From Spirochaetia bacterium (GTDB taxonomy: Bacteria > Spirochaetota > Spirochaetia > Treponematales > Breznakiellaceae): a stretch of 19,054 nucleotides of DNA. The number at the start of each line of letters is the position of its first letter. Position 1 is the first letter of the stretch. The notes beneath the pieces are model-generated. The model saw nothing but the letters and a program-made list of their open reading frames with translations, was not told where the DNA came from and made no database searches. The stretch covers positions 1 to 19,054 of the forward strand of contig BNUU01000034.1 in NCBI GenBank assembly GCA_025997595.1, given 5' to 3'. Below, piece after piece: positions 14,804-19,054 of this stretch. The position numbers and the translations under genes are program-made.

Positions 14804-17421
14804 TTATCCCGGAGCTTTGCGTAGTAGCGCTGGTAGGCGCCTCCGGCAGCGGTAAATCAACCTTCGCCAAAACGCACTTTAAACCCACCGAAGTGCTCAG
14901 TTCCGATTATTTCCGGGGGCTCGTGTCGGATGACGAAACGGATCAGTCCGCCACCGCCGCGGCTTTCGACAGTCTCTATTACATTGCAAACAAAAGGCTT
15001 GACGCGGGGAAGCTCACCGTCATCGATGCCACCAATGTGCAGAAACACGCGCGGGATGCGGTGATTAAACTGGCGCGGGAACAGAATCTTCTTGCGGCGG
15101 CCATCGTGCTTGATATGCCGGAAGCCCTCTGTCTTGAACGGAACCAGCAGCGTCCCGACCGGAATTTTGGTTCCCATGTGGTGCGGGGGCAGATTCGGGA
15201 ATTAAGGCGGAGCATCAAAACTTTGCAGAAAGAGGGCTTCCGTTATGTGTATGTTCTTTCAAGCCCCGAAGATGCGGCGGAAACGGAAATCATCAGAACA
15301 AAACTCTGGAACGACAGGCGGGAAGAGACCGGTCCCTTTGACATTATTGGTGATGTTCACGGCTGTTACGATGAACTCATGGAACTTTTTGAAAAAATGA
15401 ACTACACCCTTAACCGCGCCGCCTGCACCGCGATTCCCCCGGCCGGACGCAAAACAGTTTTTCTGGGGGACCTCTGCGATCGGGGCCCGAAAAACGCAGA
15501 AGTACTGCGTCTTGCGATGAACATGAACGCCGCCGGACACGCCCTTTGCATTCCGGGAAACCACGATGTAAAGCTGCTCCGCAAACTCCGCGGGGCGGAT
15601 GTCAAACTTACCCACGGTCTTGATATTACCGTGGAACAGTTGGAAAAGGAACCTAAGGATTTTATCGAAAAGGCAATAGCCTTTCTTGACGGCATGGTAA
15701 GCCATTACGTGCTTGATCGCGGCAGGCTGGTGGTCGCCCATGCGGGGCTAAAGGAAGCCTTCCATGGCCGCAGTTCAGGCCGGGTCCGGGAGTTCTGCCT
15801 TTACGGGGACACCACCGGCGAGACCGATGAGTTCGGCCTGCCGGTCAGACTCAACTGGGCGGATGATTACCGGGGCCGGGCCCTGGTGGTCTACGGTCAT
15901 GTCCCCTCGCGGGAAGTGCGGTCCCTGAACAATACGATGTGCATCGACACGGGCTGCGTCTTCGGCGGCAAGCTCACCGCCTACAGGTATCCCGAAGGGG
16001 AGACGGCAGAAGTTGAAGCGGCGCAGGAATACTACGCCCCGGCAAAGCCGCTGGAACCGGATCAGCCGGATCATGATGCCGGGGAACTGGCGATTTCCGA
16101 TGTGCTGGGAAAGCGGTACATCAGGACCAGGCTGCACAGCAATATCAGTATTAGTGAAGAAAGCAGCGCCCTTACCCTGGAAATCATGAGCCGCTTTTCC
16201 GCGGATCCCCGGTGGCTCATTTATCTGCCCCCAACCATGTCCCCCTGCGGAACAAGCAGGCTGGACCCCTGGCTGGAACATCCCCTGGAAGCCTTTGACT
16301 ATTTTACGGAGCAGGGTGTAGGTCAGGCGGTCTGCGAAGAAAAACACATGGGCTCCCGCGCGGTGATAGTTATTTGCCGGGATGAGGAGGCCGCCCGAAA
16401 ACGGTTCAACGTTGACGATGGTTCCACCGGCATCATCTACACCCGGACGGGCCGGCACTTTTTTGATGAGACCGCCAGCAATACTACTGACGCCGCACCG
16501 GCAGACACAGAAACACTAATTCTATCGCGGCTCAGGGCGGCCCTGGACAGGAGCGGTTTCTGGGACAGTTTTTCTACCGATTGGCTATGTCTGGATACGG
16601 AACTAATGCCCTGGTCCGCAAAGGCGCAAAAGCTGCTTGTTGAGCAATACGCCCCTGCGGGAAGATCGGGCCGCAGCGGGCTCAAGGAAGCCATCACCGC
16701 ACTGGAACAGGCTGCCATTGCACAAAACGCATCCCTGGGCTCTCCGGCAGAAAAAACAGTGATTCTGCCGCCTGACAACACAGGGCCGCAAAACATGGAT
16801 GTTTCCGCGATCCTAAAAAAATTTCAGGACCGGGAAGAATACCTCAATCTTTATACCCAGGCTTACCGCCGTTACTGCTGGCCCGTTAATTCAGTTGATG
16901 ATTACCGCATCGCCCCCTTTCATATTCTGGCCACCGAAGGCAAAGTCTGGAACACCGAAAACCACCTCCGGCATCTTGGGGTGATTAAGGATCACATCAC
17001 CGGTAATGATCCCCTCTTTATCGCCACCAATCACATGGTGGTCGATTTGAAGGATCCGGCTTCCCGCGATGCGGGCATTGCCTGGTGGCTCGCCCTTACG
17101 GAAAAAGGCGGCGAGGGCATGGTGGTAAAGCCCTTTGACTTTATCGCAAACGGCAAGGGCGGGTTCATCCAGCCTGCGGTCAAGTGCCGGGGCCGTGAAT
17201 ACCTGCGTATCATCTACGGCCCGGAGTACACCGAGAGTACCAGGCTTGAACGGCTCCGTAGGCGTTCATTGGGAAAGAAGCGCCGCCTCGCCATGGATGA
17301 GTTTTCCCTGGGCATGGAATCACTGGAACGGTTTGTCAAAAAAGAACCACTGCACCGGGTTCACGAGTGCGTGTTTGCCGTGCTGGCTTTGGAAAACGAG
17401 AAGGTGGACCCGCGGTTGTAG
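14794..17421 (+). CDS. pnkp: Pnkp, polynucleotide kinase-phosphatase-ligase
   Basis: An 875-residue three-domain RNA end-healing and sealing enzyme. The kinase domain (1-170) has P-loop GASGSGKS (15-22) and VIDATNV. The binuclear metallophosphoesterase (about 181-395) has DVH (Asp187, His189), GDLCDRG, GNHD, VVAHAGL and VYGHVPS. It removes 2',3'-cyclic phosphate and 3'-phosphate. The nucleotidyltransferase/ligase domain (about 470-875) has the adenylation motif EEKHMGSRAV with Lys517, LDTELMP, GGEGMVVKP and AVKCRGREYLRI. Residues 21/22 and 187/189 coincide with the numbering I recall for the C. thermocellum enzyme. A weakly conserved insert (about residues 640-670) lies within the ligase. The ligase needs Hen1, encoded directly upstream, to seal. 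All catalytic motifs I can check are intact. Confidence 0.97.
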   Translation: MQLIIPELCVVALVGASGSGKSTFAKTHFKPTEVLSSDYFRGLVSDDETDQSATAAAFDSLYYIANKRLDAGKLTVIDATNVQKHARDAVIKLAREQNLLAAAIVLDMPEALCLERNQQRPDRNFGSHVVRGQIRELRRSIKTLQKEGFRYVYVLSSPEDAAETEIIRTKLWNDRREETGPFDIIGDVHGCYDELMELFEKMNYTLNRAACTAIPPAGRKTVFLGDLCDRGPKNAEVLRLAMNMNAAGHALCIPGNHDVKLLRKLRGADVKLTHGLDITVEQLEKEPKDFIEKAIAFLDGMVSHYVLDRGRLVVAHAGLKEAFHGRSSGRVREFCLYGDTTGETDEFGLPVRLNWADDYRGRALVVYGHVPSREVRSLNNTMCIDTGCVFGGKLTAYRYPEGETAEVEAAQEYYAPAKPLEPDQPDHDAGELAISDVLGKRYIRTRLHSNISISEESSALTLEIMSRFSADPRWLIYLPPTMSPCGTSRLDPWLEHPLEAFDYFTEQGVGQAVCEEKHMGSRAVIVICRDEEAARKRFNVDDGSTGIIYTRTGRHFFDETASNTTDAAPADTETLILSRLRAALDRSGFWDSFSTDWLCLDTELMPWSAKAQKLLVEQYAPAGRSGRSGLKEAITALEQAAIAQNASLGSPAEKTVILPPDNTGPQNMDVSAILKKFQDREEYLNLYTQAYRRYCWPVNSVDDYRIAPFHILATEGKVWNTENHLRHLGVIKDHITGNDPLFIATNHMVVDLKDPASRDAGIAWWLALTEKGGEGMVVKPFDFIANGKGGFIQPAVKCRGREYLRIIYGPEYTESTRLERLRRRSLGKKRRLAMDEFSLGMESLERFVKKEPLHRVHECVFAVLALENEKVDPRL

Positions 17422-17441
17422 ATATGCCGGCCCTCTGTTTT

Positions 17442-17855
17442 TTAAAATATCAGCACAAAGGTTCCGATTGCGATAAGCGATCCCCCGATAACGGCCTTGA
17501 CGGTGAGTGTTTCCTTGAGTACCACAAAGGCCAGTATCATGCCGATCACCACGCTGGATTTGTCGATGGGGATCACCTTGGAGGCTTCCCCCATTTGCAG
17601 GGCCTTGTAATAGCAGAGCCAGGAGAGGCCCGTGGCCAAACCGGACAGTGTCAGGAAGAGCAGGTTCCGGTGGGTGAGGTTTACGATGTCATGCTGTTTG
17701 CCGCTTATAAAAACCATGCCCCAGGCCAACAGTAATACTACCACGGTACGGATTGCGGTGGCCAAAGTTGAGTTGACATTTTCAATGCCGATCTTTGCCA
17801 GTATCGAAGTTAATGCCGCAAAAACGGCGGAAAATAACGCATAAATAGCCCACAT
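17442..17855 (-). CDS. Single-domain EamA (DMT) transporter
   Basis: A 137-residue membrane protein with about five hydrophobic helices. It is one EamA unit of the drug/metabolite transporter superfamily (SAVFAALTSILAKIGIENV; YYKALQMGEASKVIPIDKSS; ILAFVVLKE). Most DMT carriers have two such units; half-size members act as dimers. The substrate cannot be told. The ATG at 17855 has AAGGGG upstream. It follows the tetR stop by 16 bases on the minus strand and is probably co-transcribed with it, so it may be the regulator's target. It converges on pnkp with a 20-base gap. Confidence 0.9.
   Translation of the reverse strand: MWAIYALFSAVFAALTSILAKIGIENVNSTLATAIRTVVVLLLAWGMVFISGKQHDIVNLTHRNLLFLTLSGLATGLSWLCYYKALQMGEASKVIPIDKSSVVIGMILAFVVLKETLTVKAVIGGSLIAIGTFVLIF
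17730..17740. repeat. CAGTAATACTA, copy 4 (one mismatch)
   Basis: Inside the EamA gene (minus-strand codons for VVVLLLA). The 9-base core AGTAATACT is exact; the final base differs. Confidence 0.6.
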
Positions 17856-17871
17856 ATTACGCCCCTTATAA

Positions 17872-18492
17872 TTACTGCGTTTTCGCGGCGATCTGCGCTC
17901 CCGCCCCCAGATGCCGCACCGTTAATGCAACCGCTTCTTTCAGGTCCCCAACGGATTCCCGCTTGAGTACCACCAAACGGTAGATGGCGGATTCAATCAA
18001 ACCGTATAAAAGATCATCGGTGGTTTTGACATTCACCGGAAGGATCTCCCCCGCGCGGATGCCGTCGATCACCATGGTGGCCAGGATATGCCGCAGGCGC
18101 AAGGTGCGGCGGCGGACGCGGGAATCGGGATCAGTATCGCTTTTGGAAAGGTAGAGGAGATAATCAAGGACCACCGAAAGAAGGCGGCGGCTTTTTTCAA
18201 GCCGATCAATGATGTCGGAAAGTACCCGGATAATCCGTTCCACAGCATTAAGGCCCGTGTCTGCGCGGACCCTGGTGATATCCCCCTCAACTTCCACGAG
18301 GAGCTGTTTGATACTGTAGTTAAATATTTCCTTTTTGTTTTTAAAATAGATATACAAAGTTGTCCGGGTGATGCCGCAGCGGTCGGCGATCTTCTGAAAA
18401 GTCGCATCTTCAAAACCCTCGTCCATAAAAACATCCAGGGCCTTCTCCAGAATTTCCCGCCGCCGCTTTTCATGTTCTACGATGATGGCCAT
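17872..18492 (-). CDS. TetR/AcrR-family transcriptional regulator
   Basis: A 206-residue protein, normal TetR length. The N-terminal DNA-binding domain is clear: ILEKALDVFMDEGFEDATFQ, then KIADRCGITRTTLYIYFKNKKEIF (about residues 14-56). The C-terminal ligand-binding part is helical and not identifiable. ATG 18492 has TAGGAGA 9 bases upstream. It lies between the methyltransferase gene (20 bases upstream) and the EamA transporter (16 bases downstream) on the same strand. The likely target is the transporter. No separate promoter or operator is evident in the short gap before it. Confidence 0.93.
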   Translation of the reverse strand: MAIIVEHEKRRREILEKALDVFMDEGFEDATFQKIADRCGITRTTLYIYFKNKKEIFNYSIKQLLVEVEGDITRVRADTGLNAVERIIRVLSDIIDRLEKSRRLLSVVLDYLLYLSKSDTDPDSRVRRRTLRLRHILATMVIDGIRAGEILPVNVKTTDDLLYGLIESAIYRLVVLKRESVGDLKEAVALTVRHLGAGAQIAAKTQ

Positions 18493-18512
18493 TCCGCTAT
18501 TCTCCTAAAAGG

Positions 18513-19054
18513 TTATAAACTTTCATACTGAAAAAAATACGAGGGGATTGCGCCGTTGGTAATCTCCCTGCACGAATCCGCCTTTTTGCCGAAAAATGAT
18601 TCAAAGCCCGGATGATCCGTGATCAGGGCCAGTTTCCATCCGGGGAAACTCCGGCACAGCCCCGCCATTTCGGCGTAGATCGCCTCCGACTCTTCGGGAC
18701 TGCCCAGCCGTTTTCCATAGGGCGGGTTTGTCAGGATGAAGCCCGCAGGACCGCTTTCTTTCTCCCCCCGCAGTATTACTGCTGCATGGGCATCCTTCAT
18801 GGACAGTACCTTTATTTCAGGCAGCGCCGAGCCCGCCCCTGTGCCGCCGCCCGGTCCGCCCGGCGTGTCCAGCCGCACCCCCCGCTGGGGAATTTTTCCG
18901 CAGGCCAGATCGTATGCCCGCAGGGCGTTGGACCTGGCGATGGACACCGCCCGCGCATCGGCGTCGCTGCCGCAGATGCGAATGGTGCGCTCAAAATTCA
19001 CCTTGGACAGCAATTCTGCGCGGACGGTGTTTTCCGCTTCCCGGTCCGCAATGC
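18513..19054 (-). CDS. RlmL/YpsC-like RNA methyltransferase (3' part)
   Basis: The frame runs off the right edge with no stop, so the gene's 5' part, probably including a THUMP domain, is outside the window. What is visible is the C-terminal class I SAM-dependent methyltransferase of the UPF0020 family. ADREAENTVRAEL and IRICGSDADARAVSIARSNA are the SAM-binding region, and ILTNPPYGKRLG is the catalytic NPPY motif, ending LALITDHPGFESFFGKKA. These enzymes methylate guanine N2 or similar positions in 23S rRNA. A Gly/Pro-rich insert (TPGGPGGGTGAGSA) precedes the NPPY segment. The stop lies 20 bases before tetR, suggesting one operon. A TTG within the visible part is not the true start. Confidence 0.88.
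   Translation of the reverse strand, partial: IADREAENTVRAELLSKVNFERTIRICGSDADARAVSIARSNALRAYDLACGKIPQRGVRLDTPGGPGGGTGAGSALPEIKVLSMKDAHAAVILRGEKESGPAGFILTNPPYGKRLGSPEESEAIYAEMAGLCRSFPGWKLALITDHPGFESFFGKKADSCREITNGAIPSYFFQYESL
18771..18781. repeat. CAGTATTACTG palindrome, copy 5
   Basis: Inside the methyltransferase gene (minus-strand AAVILR). With flanking G and C it is a 13-bp perfect palindrome around one central base. Confidence 0.7.

Noticed and set aside
17422..17460. Possible terminator between pnkp and the convergent EamA gene (TTTTTT near 17439)
   Set aside because: The T-run has no stable GC-rich stem before it; only weak GATAT/ATATC pairing around it.
1..19054. CRISPR array, tRNA or rRNA genes, insertion sequences
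   Set aside because: I saw no regularly spaced repeats, no tRNA-like cloverleaf and no transposase motifs. The spaced CAGTAWTACTG copies are kilobases apart within genes.

Overview
The window looks like a stretch of a moderately GC-rich anaerobic bacterial chromosome. The complete rnfCDGEAB operon beside a lipoprotein flavoprotein reductase, and a bacterial Pnkp/Hen1 RNA-repair pair, fit a Treponema-like spirochaete (possibly gut-associated). That taxonomic guess is an inference from gene content; no rRNA or other marker gene is present.

Layout. (1) Bases 1-283: a broken edge. The 3' end of a lysR gene appears as a perfect 99-bp inverted copy of bases 344-442, then runs into the 3' end of another gene. 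(2) 284-3700: a LysR-type regulator on the minus strand, divergent from a 787-aa lipoprotein flavoprotein with two FMN-attachment domains and a FAD-dependent reductase domain, closed by a clear terminator. (3) 3725-8953: a near-consensus promoter followed by rnfC, D, G, E, A and B, tightly spaced and mostly overlapping. They encode the Na+/H+-translocating ferredoxin:NAD+ oxidoreductase. The periplasmic flavoprotein upstream could be a terminal reductase taking electrons from the same redox economy. (4) 8925-9911: a low-GC AbiH-type abortive-infection gene on the minus strand, with its own promoter and a 24-bp palindrome. (5) 10058-17421: five co-directional genes with gaps or overlaps of only a few bases. 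They encode a DUF815 AAA+ ATPase, a DUF2157 multi-pass membrane protein, a GDYXXLXY-type periplasmic protein, Hen1 (3'-terminal RNA 2'-O-methyltransferase) and Pnkp (kinase-phosphatase-ligase). (6) 17442-19054, minus strand: a single-domain EamA transporter, a TetR regulator and the 3' part of an RlmL/YpsC-like RNA methyltransferase, probably one operon.

The most interesting part is the 9-17.4 kb block. A complete RNA break-sealing system (Pnkp heals and seals, Hen1 methylates the repaired end) is translationally packed with an AAA+ ATPase and a membrane pair, and stands back to back with an AbiH gene. A defence or damage-response role is my inference; the enzyme identities of Hen1 and Pnkp are strongly supported by motifs. 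Separately, a short palindrome, CAGTAWTACT(G), recurs five times inside five unrelated genes in the right-hand part of the window and is not explained by their protein sequences.
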